Source: Eutreptiella sp. 'Long Island Sound 2002' (Eukaryota; Euglenozoa; Euglenophyceae; Eutreptiales; Eutreptiaceae). From it: a stretch of 64,000 nt of DNA. The position numbers and the translations under genes are program-made. Of this stretch, positions 9,554-21,593 are shown piece by piece. The notes below the pieces were generated by a model that saw nothing but the letters and a program-made list of their open reading frames with translations, had not been told where the DNA came from and made no database searches. The DNA lies in NCBI GenBank assembly GCA_964036045.1, contig OZ038389.1:38015998-38079997 (forward strand). Reading direction: 5' to 3'. Position 1 is the stretch's first letter, and the number at the start of each line of letters is the position of its first letter.

Positions 9554-12538
9554 ATGCGAGGTTCCGGGTCGATCACCGGAGCCTCCGCCTATGGTACTAC
9601 ATCCCGGACGCCCCGAACTTCCTCTCGACCTCCGCCTTCTCGAGCGACACCGTGGAACGTCATCGATGTTGACGCGATCGAACCCCCAGCGAGGACGACT
9701 TCAACTGGCCGCTGCTTGTCGGTAGCATCAGCGCCAACTCGTCCGAGTCGACCTCTCGATCCATTCGAACCGCCGAACTACAGCCAGTCGGCATATGCTG
9801 GGAGCTCGAAAGGAAAAGGAGGCCCGTCGAAAGGAGGCAAGGGAGGTGTGTTCCCTCGCGGGAAATTTGCAGGAATAGCGCCGAGTGGACTGCCCATCGT
9901 ATCAGGAGGCGCCGAAGGCTTGGAAGTGCTCGAGATAGCCCTGGCCAACTTGCCTGTTCTGGAACCGACGAAGGGAGGGACCCCACCCGACATGCCGCCA
10001 GAACTCTGTAAGCTGTACGGGCCCCCTCCCCCGGTCGATGCAGAATACTTTTGAGAGCGGTTCTCAAGCCCTGACTGGTTCGATTCTGATGAAGATCTTG
10101 CTTGCTACACGGGGTACGACGACTGATCTTCCTTCCTCTGTTCAGCGCCCGGATGGGTCGACAGTTCCTGGACATCGAGGCCGAACACCTGGACATCAAG
10201 GTCATCCAGAGACGACCCGGGTACCGGAGAACCGAAAGTTGAAGACAACTGGGTCGACCAATCCTGGCATTCGAATGCCCCGAAAACACAAGCTTCTACT
10301 CGAACGAACCAATCCGACTCCTATTACCACGACGATGACCACAACTACGACGCTGAACCCTGGCCACTCGAGTCCGACGACGAAGAAGAATATCCTTACG
10401 AGCCCGCGTGGTCGACAGCACCACCCAGCTACGATTCTGTGCCGGTGCCGGAGTCGAAGTGGCAGCCCTATAACATGCCGCAGTACAATCATGAAATCGA
10501 GACCATCGACGAACTCCGACACTTGGGCACGTTCGGATTGAAGCCACCCTATCGATTTGGGACACATGAGGATGATCCGATGAAGACGGAATACACTAAG
10601 CTCGAACCATCGGTACTCACTATTGCGTCGAGTACTATGGCTGGTCTTCGAAAACCACACACGTTCCTGAACGAGAAACATTATGAAGTCGTGTCGAAGG
10701 CAAATGCCGCCATCTCCGATTAAGGCAAGACCATCTGCATGGACAGTTGGGGACGAACCGTACCATTCCCTTACGAATTGGCTCGAAGCGCCCCTGACAC
10801 GTCTTTCGATGAGCGTGGAAATCTTGGTGGTAAGCCGGGATACCAGTGGTATACAAAAATCGAAGTGGCTTGTCAGAACGTTCAAGCGGCCCTCATCACA
10901 TGGCGACATTATGATGAAGAGCTCGATTGGGGATTCCGACAAGGCCCCACCGAACATACCCTGCCGAGTCAAATTGCTCGACTCAACCGCATGCATCGAC
11001 AGATCTCGGGAATCGACCTGATCTTCAAATATCGACGCTTCTGGACCCACGAAAGGATGAGACGAGAAGCTCCCGTTGCCGTTTCGATCATGGGAGTTAT
11101 CCGTGATCTTCAAAAGGTTTGCCAGGCGAACGACTTGCTCTTCGAAGATCGAGCCCCCTTCCTTGCGTACAAAGTCGATTTGCTTCTTCGCCGACACGAA
11201 CTGCGCGGCCTTCGAGGCACCTCTCGACTTGTATATAAGCGGTATGGGTGCGCTCCACATCGAACACAAGACCTTGCGGTCCAGCTCCAGGAGTACTTTC
11301 GACTCGGAGAACAGATCGAACCCTATGCGTACAACGCCGTCGGACCAGGCGCCCCCATCGACCTTGTCCAGCTGGCGACGATCTACCAGACTGAACCCGG
11401 ACGGCTCGGGTACCACGACTTCGATAAGGCGATCCGACGAGTTGCTGCCCTTCACTCATCGAATGAAGAGTATGCCAATCTTTTCCCTTTCGTGGATGCC
11501 CCCGAATTGGTTCGACGCCTGGGTACCTCGACATACCTCATGTCCCCCTTCGAGGCCGGATACGAAGATGGACAACATTGGCGTCGAGCGGTCAAGTTTC
11601 GAAGGGACGTCTATACTGACGAACGGGAGGAGATCGAAAAAACCGACTCGCCTGCGAGCGACCCGTTCCACCCGGACCCCCTCGATCACCGGTTTTTGTC
11701 GATGGAGTCGAACGCCTATCAGCACCACTTCGACATCCCGTTCTTCAAGTACCTCACACCGATCCACGATGACTTTAAGGCTGCACATCGACGCAAGGTC
11801 AGCTGCCGAGACCAAGTCCTCGAAGCGGTCATTGTTGACACGGCTTCGAGCCTTGTGACTGCAGAAGCGGTTCGATTCGCTCTGCAGAGTTCCCTCGCTG
11901 ATGGTCAGTATGTCCATCAACACCTTGGTCGACTCCAAGAAGAAGGTTCTCGAACCGACATGCTTGAGATCGTCGACCGATATGCCCTCGGCCCTGAAGT
12001 GGACCACATCAGCGCCGTCATTGTCGTACGACGACTTTCGATTGCCGACACGCCGTGGTGGCCAGTCGATACGCGAACTGGTCAGTTCTACCACAGCATG
12101 GCCGCTGGTACTGAATCGAAGGAAACCTATCGATGGACTACTGGTCGACATGACGAATGCTCCTTCGAGGCCACCAATCGGACCGATCTGTGGCGTGAGG
12201 ACGTTCGGAAACCGTCGAGCCTCTGGGACTTCTATTCGCCCAGGGCACAAACACTGGGACCTGGACAATTTCGAGCGCTTGCCCGTGAACATGTCTTCGT
12301 ATTCCAGTACAAGTGCCCCGTCAACGACCGACCTGGTGATCCAAATCTCCGATTGCTGAACCATCGATCTGGTATCCTGATTCAGAAGCGTGCCCTCGAC
12401 AGTGATATCCGTCGACACTACACGGGTCATGACACCTTCAAGTTCATGGCTGGCGTCGAGACACTGAAGGAAGTACATGAAGTATGTCGACTCCCGGTGG
12501 ATCGTTCATACACGTTCACGTGGGGCACGGACTGCTGA
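9554..12538 (+). pseudogene. Third reading frame (ORF3) of Ty3 element A, unknown function, three in-frame stops
   Basis: Downstream of pol, in another frame, a 995-codon frame is open apart from TGA at 10052-10054, TGA at 10124-10126 and TAA at 10721-10723. The N-terminal third is low complexity (Ser/Pro/Gly, then acidic with YYHDDDHNYD). From about 10440 on it is globular and charged, rich in Arg, Asp, Tyr and Trp (e.g. YRRFWTHERMRREAP, TPWWPVDTRTGQFYHS). I see no signal peptide, membrane span, zinc site or enzyme motif, so an envelope is not supported. It shares the TCGA excess of gag and pol, so it belongs to the element. The intact 599-residue part is 10739-12538. I do not recognise it. 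Confidence 0.7.
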
Positions 12539-13078
12539 TTCGACATGTCTATGCCGATTCGACATGTCTGGATGCCAAGTAATGGCTTATTCGACAGTCT
12601 GGATGCCAGGTAATGGCTTATTCGACAGTCTGGATGCCATTAATGCTATCGACTGCCTTCATATGTCCTGTCGAGCTGACAGATGTGTGGGCCTGTTGGT
12701 CTGCTGAGCATCCAGCTTCGATAGCTGTGCCCATTGTTATGGTATGTTATGGTTCGACGTGCCCACAGCCTTGCTGCGGGAACAGCGCCCGTGCAGTGTG
12801 CCTGGCGAGGTTGTTTTCTGCAGCTTCTGCCAAGAGCCACAACCGTGGCACAGTCGAACACGGCGTATGAATGAGGCGCTGACGACGGGTGTGCCATGAC
12901 TGCACCTCGGTGTGTGAGTTTCGACCAGGATTGGTCCACTGTTTCGACCAGGATAGGTCCACTGTTATGCTTCTGTAGCCAACACAGGTCGAGGCCGAAA
13001 TAAAATTTTTTTTTCTGGGCCTGCTCTGTATTCGACATTGTCACGCCCGCTCAAGTGAGTGAGACCTCTTCGAGGTCT
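12539..13078 (+). repeat. 3' non-coding region of element A with short tandem repeats
   Basis: About 540 bp without a convincing gene. At 12540-12650 a unit of about 33 bp built on TTCGACAGTCTGGATGCC plus a TAATGGCTTA spacer recurs two to three times in degenerate form. At 12919-12966 a 24-bp unit (TTTCGACCAGGATTGGTCC, one base varying) occurs twice. Near 13060-13078 GAGACCTC-TTC-GAGGTCTC forms a perfect hairpin just before the polypurine tract. Confidence 0.7.
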
Positions 13079-13092
13079 CAACGGGGGGGTAG
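13079..13092 (+). promoter_or_regulatory. Polypurine tract of element A
   Basis: CAACGGGGGGGTAG lies directly before the 3' LTR, where plus-strand DNA synthesis is primed in LTR retrotransposons. The seven-G run is the purine core. Confidence 0.6.
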
Positions 13093-13382
13093 TGTTATGG
13101 CTTCGAACAGCAGCAGCGCAGCAGCGCGCAAATCGCAAGTTGCAGTCGCAATCGCGCTGACAGTCTGTGAATAATAATAAAGAAGCATCGAGTGCCAACT
13201 GTGAGTGAGGGCTGTAAGATACTTCGATCTTTGAACAGGGTTTATGTCTTCGAGATTGTGTTATTATTGGTGCCCCGTCTAAAGATCCTGCGAGGTTTGT
13301 CGATTGGGATTTTGGATTTCGGATTTTGAGAAACAAAGAGGCACAGGAGTGCAGTCGAGTTCCCAAGAAACAAACCACAACA
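13093..13382 (+). repeat. 3' LTR of Ty3 element A
   Basis: Begins TGTTATGGCTTCGAAC and ends CCACAACA. It matches the LTR at 3100-3386, with an extra AAT in the AATAATAATAAAG stretch and a few base changes. Gag of element B resumes directly after it. Confidence 0.9.
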
Positions 13383-14455
13383 TGAACGTGGGCCCCTACG
13401 GAGCCACTGAGCCCGACCTGTGGCTCATGAGTAAGATCCCCCAACGTACGTGGGATGATTGCCGCTCCACCTCTGAGAGGAAGAGCAGGACCCACTCGTA
13501 CGATCAACTAGTGGATCTCTTGATTGAGCTAGCTCTTGAGAGAGAGAATGACTCCCACATGGAGAAATTCCTCAAGAAGCATTTGGGACGAGGTGGTACC
13601 CCTACCACCGAACGTGGCGAGGGGAAAGGGCATAAAAATCCCACTAACACCAACCAGGGAGGTGGTAAAGGGAGGGGCAGCCTACGTGCCATGAACGAGG
13701 TTAAACCTGATGCAGGTACACCCCCCCTGTTCTACTGCAGACCTGTCAATGACAAGGGGGGACCTTGTCATGCCTCCAACTGCGATCTCCGCAGTGGCTG
13801 TATGCCGCAGATGAAACGTCAGCAGCATACCAAAGATGGGAAAACTGTGACCCATCAGGACCATTTCAGGTGTACCATCACCTGTGGTTACTGTGGCAAA
13901 CGTCGTCACTACGAGGACGAATGCCACATCAAGAAACGCGAGAGTGACAAACTCAAGTGTCAGGAGGCGGAACGCCAGAAGACCCAGACTCCCGCCAGAA
14001 ATCCCCCGAATGGGGATAAAGGTGGTAAAGGAGGTGGCAAGGGGGGTGGCAAAACCGGACCCCCTAACCCCCAGAGGCGCTCATCAGCGCCCGTTGTTAC
14101 ACCCACTCCTGCTGCTCCACCCGCTCCTGCCGCAGGTGACCCCAAGAAGCGCCGCCAAGGGGATAACGCTACCCCTGAGGGAAATAATTCCAAGAAGAGG
14201 CGCTTGGCCTGGATGGCCAAGTCCCTCATGGCTGCAGGGGTGGATGTAAAGTTCTCTGATGAGGAACAGGGGGGCGGCTCCGAAGAGGAGGACTTGGTTT
14301 TCTGGATCCCCGTGAAAATCGGGGATCAGGTTTTTCGAGCGGTGCTTGATACCGGTGCAACACTTTCCATAGTGGCCCGGCGCCTGCTTAACACTTTCAA
14401 GAAAACTAAGACCGTGGCCATAAGAGTAGGGGATGGGCGTACCATCCATTCCTAG
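13383..14455 (+). pseudogene. gag: Ty3 element B: C-terminal gag and start of protease
   Basis: The frame resumes immediately after the LTR of element A (ATG-like junction, then NVGPYGATEPDLW). It continues through a helical gag end, a Gly/Lys-rich linker and a CCHC knuckle of the form C-x2-C-x4-H-x4-C (CGYCGKRRHYEDEC). Then come a basic region with KKRR-type stretches and the aspartic protease active site VLDTGATLSIV. The frame meets TAG at 14453-14455 inside the protease, after GRTIHS, and stays open in the same frame beyond it, so this is a nonsense change rather than a natural end. Gag and protease appear to be one fused frame in this family. Confidence 0.85.
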
Positions 14456-17400
14456 GGGGGGGTCGATGTGACTATATGTCTGGGCGACGAAACCGTGACC
14501 CAACACTGCAGAGTGTTGGACACTGACGCCTTTCACATCGTCATTGGCACCGACTTTCTACGAAGAAACCCCCAGGTAAAAAAGCTGTCCCTACAGCGTC
14601 CCTATTCTTTGCACTGCGACTTTGGCAGTGGGCTATTCTCCGTACCTTTGGAGCTGTCAGGACGAAAAGAGTCTGGGCTGCGCTACGCAGTCAAGACGAA
14701 CTATCGTACTGAAAACTACCAATTGGCCCGTCACGTTCTTGAAAATGGACTGGCGGCCCTTCAGGTAAACGTGGATGAGATCCAGGTGGAATTGTTTGCG
14801 AGCCAACAACAGCACATCATGCAGTTGTACTGCTCGAAACAACTGAACAATGCTTTCCGTTTCTTCTGGAGAGCAATGGGCCTAGCGTATGCTAACCCTC
14901 CCTTCTCCCTGCTCGCGAAGGTTCTAACCAAAATCGCTTATGAGGGAGGAAGGGTTGTTATGTGCACCCCTGACTGGGGTTGCTCTGGTGAACATGCTTA
15001 CTGGCGCCGTATGCTAGATCGAATGACCGTGGGAAGAGTGCAACTCCCCGACGGCCCCATCTATGTGCCTGAGGACTCAGACACAGCTATGCAGGCCCCT
15101 GAGTGGGCCAGTTTCCTGTCCATCGTCGAAGGATCTCTCAATCGTGTACCCCTGTGTGACCTAGACCAGGTGCTACTGAAAGAGGTCATGGCCGAAAATC
15201 GTGGCCTGACCCTTTATGATCTCAAAAATCCATCTCCTGAGCACCTATCTGCCACATTTACAGGGTGTGAGTGTCCCGATGACTATCTGGAACCTGCAGC
15301 TGTAAAAGAGGATGCTGACGACCAACTGTCTGAGATCGCCAGCACTATTCCCTCTGTTGAACCCAGCTGTGTTGACCTAAAACATAGTGCTTTCCTAGCC
15401 CAGCTGTTGCTAGAGGAAGTAGATCTAGAGTCAACCTCTGAACCCGCTTCCCCTGTTGGGAAGCCAGTGCTACACATGCAGCCTGCGCACACAGGTGAAC
15501 CCGTGGCCCGGAGTGCTGATGCTCTGGCGCGGCCTGCTGCTAACAACATGCCATTGTCTGAGCATGACACTCAAGAACTCTGGCGGCTGTTGTACCTGAA
15601 GGCCGAAGGTATTGAGCGCCAAGAGCGGCTGCAATACCTCAGACAGACCTGGAAATCCTCCATCTGGTCTGAGGAGGACGATGAGTCCTATACGCTGCCT
15701 GATCCTGAGATACCTCTAGTGTATTCTCTACACTATGGGCAGCAATGTCCCCCTGAGTGGGACGATGGTACTGTGCCTGCCGAGACTGCTGATGGGCAGA
15801 AAAAGAAAGAACATGGAAAAAGCAACCTTCATGCTGAGGAGGATTTCCTTCAGAAACTCGAGAGTCTTAACCTTGAACCCCGCCTGAAGAAACTGCTGAT
15901 AACCTATGAGGAGGTGTTCGGCGCCTTGCCGCCTCCCCTTTCTTGTAAAAAACTGGTCCAGATGGACCTGAAATTGAAACCAGAATTTGAAAAGACGCGA
16001 GTGAGGCGTCGTCCCTATCCCGCTCCACAGGAACAGGTCGAAAAAATCGAGCGCCAGATCCAAGAATGCATTGATGCTGGCCTCGTTGAAGAGTATAAAC
16101 ACGGGCACTATCCCCATCACTGCAGTCCCTGTTTCCTTGTTGCTAAATCAGGGTCGACCGCCCTACGTCTTGTTCTAGACTATGGTGAGGTGGACAAGAA
16201 AACCCAGAACCACTCAGGGAGTATTCCTAACATGGAAAACACCCTGGAGCGTATTGCCAAATGCAGGTATAAGACCAAAATGGACAAACGCTCTGGTTTC
16301 TGGCAGGTGGACCTAAACGCCGCAGCTCAGGAACTGCTTGCCTTTATAACCCCTAAGGGTCGTGTCTTCAAGTGGAAGGTTATGCCTTTCGGGGTGGCTA
16401 ATGCCCCAGCGCTCTTCCAGGAGCTTATGAACAAAATTTTGTACATACTGAGGCGCAGGCCTCTAGTACAAGAGTTGATTTCTCGGGGTGCAGAAATGGA
16501 GGCTCACATCGACGACGTGAGCTTGGGTACTAATACCAAAGAGGACCACGTCCTCCTCCTCTGTGAATTTTTCATTGTCTGTCAAGAAAACCATCTCCGA
16601 ATCAAACTCAAAAAATGTGAGTTTATGAAAGAGGAGATGGAGTATTTGGGTTTCGACGTGGGGTATGGCTGGTGGAAACCAGCCGCGTCTAAGATGCAGC
16701 CCCTACAGGACATGCAGATTCGCGATGACCCTAAGAAGGGTCTACACGATGTGAGGAGTTTTGTGGGCGCCTGTAATTTCTATCGGCGTCACATCCACAA
16801 TTTTACTTATTCCTCTGCACCCCTCACTGACCTGATCAAGAAGACTACTCCCTGGAGGTGGACCTCCAGAGAGGAAGAGTGTTTCCAGGAGTTGAAGAAG
16901 AAGATTGCCTCCTCCAACTGCCTAGGAGTGACCGCCCAGAGGGCGAGATAGTCCTGATCACTGATGCCAGTGATGTAGGGGGGGGTGGTACGATCTACCA
17001 ATGGCAGGAGCTTAACCCCGCTGAACTAACCCACTGCCATTATCGTACTACTGGACTGAACCGTCATGGTTCGTTGAAACATGACTATCCTACCAGTGAG
17101 TGGCGACTGGTACCACTAGGACACTGGAACTGGAAATGGAACCAAGCGCGTTCCAACTACAGCACCTTTGACCAGGAACTCCTGGCCGGTATGTTGGTGC
17201 TATTGTCACAATCCCGACTCTTGGGATCTAACCCTATTGTCTGGCTGTGTGACCAGGAGCCTGTTAAGTCTTTTCAGAAGGGCCCACCACCACAAAAAGC
17301 AAAGCTAAAACGGTGGTGGACTTACCTGAGCCAGTTCAGGCTGACAGTGCATCATATCCCCGGGATTAAGAATGAACTGTCTGACTATATATCGCGCAAC

Positions 17401-19071
17401 AACTTCGATGCGCTTATTGATGAGAGCTCTGAGGCGCTCGCCAAAGAGGCATTCCAGCGTATGGATGTCCAGCTTGACCTGTCCATGCGCACTGCTGGAA
17501 TCCTGGAGGGTTGGAGTCTAACCGACTATCAGTCAGAGTATGAAGAAATTCACCAAACCCTCAGCACTGGTCTCGAACCCCGTATCATTGACGGGCACCA
17601 GTGGTATAAAAACAATCAGTACCTCTTCTACGAGGACCGAATTGTTTTGCCTGAGGCACGATCGGATGGGTGCCTACAGTGGTCCCATCTCAGTTCTGGT
17701 CACACTGGCGCTAATCGCTCAGTGGACTTCTTCCGTGAGTGTTTCTACTCTAGTCTAACCCTGACTGACCTGAGGTCGCGTATGCAGACCATTGTGGATG
17801 CTTGTGGCTGTCATGCCAGCAAGCAGAGCGACAGTAGGGATAGGGGCCTGATCTCCAGCTTGCCCATACCCTATTGTGCTAACTCTCTTCTCTACGTGGA
17901 TTTCATCCACGGCCTACCACGCTTTGGCGGCTATGATAGTTGCCTCGTGGTCACCCGTGGTCTATCTCGCTTCACTCGTGTGTTCCCTTGCAATAAGAAA
18001 ATCACAGGTGAGCAGACTGTGAAAATGTTGGTCGAACAATGGTTCGAACCCTATGGAGCACCTAAGCAGGTGCACTCTGATGAAGATGTACGCATCCGCA
18101 GTGACACTGGGTGGTACAAACGAGTGCTAAATGCCCTCAACGTGGAGGTAACCACAGGTGTGCCCTATACCCACACGTCTAACCCTCTCTGTGAGAGACA
18201 GAACCGTGTGGTGGAGCAAAAATTGAGAATCCTGATGAAACAGGAGCGCACCAAGGACTGGGTACGCCTAGTGCCCTGGGCAGTGCTGTCCATGAACTCA
18301 CAGCGGAGCTCTTCTACGGGTTTCACCCCCCACGAACTGTTCCATGGAGGACGACCTGCTTGGTTCTTCAAAACCCCCTTTCCTGAGGACTTCAAGAGCC
18401 CTGTGGGAGATTGGCTGGAACACAAGCAGTCTCTGGCTAACCAGGCTGGTACTAACCTGAGGCACATTCGTGACCGTGAACAGAGCCGACGGAACCGGCT
18501 ACGGCGACCTGCCAGCTTCAAGGTTGGTGACCTTGTTTTGGTACACCATTCACGCCTACCCTCCTGGCCACGTAACTGCCTACAGGACCCTTACTTTGGA
18601 CCCTATCGTATCATCAGGATAGATGGATCCAGGATCCATGTCAGGTGCAGAGCACGTCTAGGTAATGAACTGCTGTGTGCACCTAAGCAGTTGAGGCACT
18701 ATCACTCCCCTGACGACTTGTCTTGGGATGAGTGGCGCCTCAGGGACAGTGAGATTGAACGTATAGACCTATAGAACACTGCCAGTCCAGAAGAGGCAGA
18801 CGAACTCGAAGAGATGACTGCCGATGAGATGGCAGTCGATGGTTACTAGGTGGTTGCAGGTATTGCTCGCCACGAGTATAAACAGGGCTGGAAATTCCTT
18901 ACCCTGTGGGATGGCTATGGGTTGTCTGAGGCGACCTGGGAACCTATGTCAGCCTTCATACAACCAGATGGGAATATCAACCCTATCTTCCGCACTTACG
19001 TTGTTGAGAACAACGAGGGGCAGCTCCTAACCCGTGCTGAGACTATGTCCCAGCATAGCAAGCGAAACTAA
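14456..19071 (+). pseudogene. pol: Ty3 element B: Pol (PR end, RT, RNase H, integrase, chromodomain-like tail), broken
   Basis: The first part runs to 16951 and contains the protease end (HIVIGTDFL), a long spacer of about 400 residues, and RT with LRLVLDYGEV, VMPFGVANAPALFQ and active site HIDDVSL (IDD in place of YxDD). Around 16930 one base is missing, so the frame ends at TAG 16949-16951 while RNase H (EIVLITDASDVGGGG) continues in the next frame to 18774. Integrase follows, with VDFIHG and HSDEDVRI as likely catalytic Asp sites and LCERQNR as the Glu site. TAG codons at 18772-18774 and 18847-18849 cut off a C-terminal chromodomain-like tail (KFLTLWDGYGLSEATWEP) ending at TAA 19069-19071. 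One frameshift and three TAG stops (counting 14453) make it a dead copy. Confidence 0.85.
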
Positions 19072-19444
19072 TCTCCCTGTGTCAGTCTACTGACAGGTGC
19101 AGTGAGCACTCTTCTGCAGACTTGCCTGTGTATGGGTGTAAGAGCAGTTGTCACAGTTGCCCCGCATTGCATCGCAGGACAGGACCGTTAGCCCCCCGTG
19201 ACAACCACTCACTGGCCGAAGGCCATTGATTTTTTTTACACAGACTACTGCTTACTGAGCACTGCACTGACCCTGTCTGTGCCCTGCAGACCCATGCCCA
19301 TGGTTTCCAGCGTGAGCCAGGTGGCCGCTTATCGTGATTGCAGCCACCCAGCGAGTGTGTGTCTTGTTGACCATGTGTTGCATGGGTACTGCCCTAATGT
19401 AATGACCTTGGAGAGCCAACGAAGAACGGTGGCTTACTACACAA

Positions 19445-19453
19445 GGGGGGAAT
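19445..19453 (+). promoter_or_regulatory. Probable polypurine tract of element B
   Basis: AAGGGGGGAA followed by TG sits about 370 bp after the end of pol. This is the expected composition and position for the start of a 3' LTR at about 19454 (TGACAAGCAAGG). Confidence 0.45.
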
Positions 19454-21193
19454 GACAAGCAAGGTGTTATGAGGCAAGGTGTGTCTTCCCTCCTACGGGA
19501 CAAGCGAGCCCACAGTTAGGACCCCTGACTGGTCCAGACCCATGGGGTTCTACCCTTCCTTACAGGGTTTACCATACCCCTAAGTGTGCTACGTATGTCT
19601 GTATGTGTCTCACTTCTCTCCCCAGTGTGGCTCCCGGAGACCGGGCTTCGCTGACGTCGGACCGAAGGTCCTAATCAGGTACTATTACCACTCCTATGAC
19701 GCCCAATTTCTGTGCTGGCGCCTATCCTTGGGGTAAGACGGCAAAAGCCCTACCTACTAGAGGGGAGGGGTGGCCAAGTGTGCTAAGGGCATACAAAACG
19801 CCCATTTTTGCTACAGGCCAAAAGCTAACGCACTCCCCTGCCCACGAGGAAAAGCACGCGGGACAGGAGACACCACTACACTACACTCACTAACGCCAGC
19901 ACCGGCCTTCGGAGGCAGGGTGAGCACTCATCACTTGCACTCCACTCCTGCCAGGCCTGCTGACCCTAACCCCTACACACGCTACTTGGGGCTGCTGTCG
20001 AGGAAGTCTCAGGCCCTAATGGCCCTCCTGTGAAGAAAACAAGAAAACACAGCGCTGCTAAGCAACTGTGGCCTAACAGGGGACGCCACAACGCGTTTCC
20101 CCTGCTAGGGCTTGGAGGGAAGGGGTGCACTCGTTGCGTGCACAGCGCAGATGTTGTTGAAGTCGAACTGCCCTCGCCAGTCCTGGCTGAGGCACAGTCA
20201 TTTGATTTGTGATCAGTGCCCCTGTTTTGCTGGGGCAGAAGAATGGATAGCCGCCGAAGGCAGCTGCTGCGTGCACCAATCACCCTTAACTTCTCCCACC
20301 TGTACAACAGAGGCAAATGAAGGGGTGTTTGCGGCGGAGGAACCAAGCCACACTCCACGTATTATACGCTTCTCAGTGTGACCTATAATACACTGTCCGC
20401 AAACACGCTGACGGATCAGCTCCCCTGTCAAGCAAGCAAGCTTTAAGAGACTCCTCAGGTTCTCTTAAAGAACGTACCAAGGAGCCTCTGGGTAACCTAA
20501 ACAAGATTTACCGTGCGCAATTCGCGTGGCCTACCCTTCAATGCATCATGTGCACGCAGGGAAGGGAGGCGAAACCAATTCCACTCTGACTCAACGAGGA
20601 GGTGAGCTCCTCCTGGGCTAACCTACCTTACTCACCCTGCATCGTGTGAATGCCGAATGAAGCGAACACAAAACAAGCCTAAGCGTTTTATACAACCCTA
20701 CCTTAACGCCACGGCCACACACACAAACAAACGCTTTCTTTACTTACCTGTGAAGAAGAAAACAAGGGTGAATTCGGGGTACAGGTAAAGCGTCACCGCG
20801 TGTGAATGCCTCGATTAGGCACATGCATCGCGAGCACAGCGCATATTCTAACCCTACGTGCGCGCTGCGCGGTCCATTCGCATCGCATACCTTTCATTCC
20901 TGTTTCGACCTGTGCAGAGCACGAGGAGGTACACCCGAACCCCCAACGAACACAGCGTTGACAACCCTAACGTTTTGACGAAACAACCAACACGAACGCA
21001 ATGCATGCGTGTGAGATGACACTGACATACCTGAGAGGTGGGTTGTTGACCTGTATTGTGGTGTCGGTTGAATTCGAATACTTTTCTCTGAAGTTTATAA
21101 AAATTTTGATGCAACTGTGCAAAAATTTCCTTTAAAACTCTAAAAACTACGGCTCATACCTTCTTTTACAAAAGCCGTTTACGCTTGCGCAAC
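19454..21193 (+). repeat. Probable 3' LTR of element B plus flanking DNA, end not determined
   Basis: No convincing gene. The start is inferred from the polypurine tract. The 5' LTR that would define the end is missing from the window. A hairpin at about 20440-20472 (CTTTAAGAG ... CTCTTAAAG) could mark a regulatory or terminal feature. From about 20640 the sequence becomes AT-richer and I see nothing recognisable up to the next element. Confidence 0.35.
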
Positions 21194-21508
21194 TGTAATA
21201 GGTTTGAGTGCCTGCAGCTCAGAGCACGCGCGCAGAAATCGCGCATAATATTGACAGCTCAGAGCGCGCCTACACAGTGCAGAAAATCAGCTTTTATTTT
21301 CGAGATTCTGATATGTGTGTAATGTAGTTAGATATAAAATTACATTATGCATTGTACTGCACAGGAACTACAGTTTTTAATTCATGCTATACCGAATTCA
21401 CTGAGTTCCTGTGCTTTGCCGTTCTACGCTTCGTTGAAGGAGATTGGGTATAATAGCCGTGATCAAGATCAACATCAAAAGATAGACACAAGGTATAGTA
21501 GGATTACA
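21194..21508 (+). repeat. 5' LTR of the non-autonomous element
   Basis: Starts TGTAATAGGTTTGAGTGCC and ends AGGATTACA. It contains a duplicated CAGCTCAGAGC motif spaced about 45 bp apart and an inverted pair near 21360-21420 (CACAGGAACT and AGTTCCTGTG) that could form a stem. Confidence 0.8.
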
Positions 21509-21593
21509 AAACTGTAGTTCCGAAGTTGAGCATCATGGCTTGAGAACACCTTCGCCGTAAAGGACGCCTCGCCGGCAACAGTTGCCGGGGTGA

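Larger units (their letters stand above)
3100..13382 (+). mobile_element. Ty3 element A (chromodomain-type LTR retrotransposon), complete with both LTRs
   Basis: A 10.3-kb LTR retrotransposon inserted into gag of element B. The order is 5' LTR, primer-binding site, gag, pol (protease, RT, RNase H, integrase, chromodomain), a third reading frame, 3' non-coding DNA with short repeats, a G-rich polypurine tract and the 3' LTR. The LTRs differ at about seven places over 290 bp, including one 3-base indel, so the insertion is not brand-new. I see no target-site duplication: left flank ends CTAGTG, right flank begins TGAACG. The element has in-frame stops in pol and ORF3, so this copy is probably not autonomous. 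TCGA is about six times more frequent than expected throughout. Confidence 0.9.

Noticed and set aside
10202-12478. Minus-strand frames of 417 and 340 codons opposite ORF3
   Set aside because: Shadow of the plus-strand frame; composition mirrors it and no domain appears.
9554-12538. Envelope protein for element A
   Set aside because: No signal peptide, membrane anchor or cleavage site is visible, so position alone does not support env.
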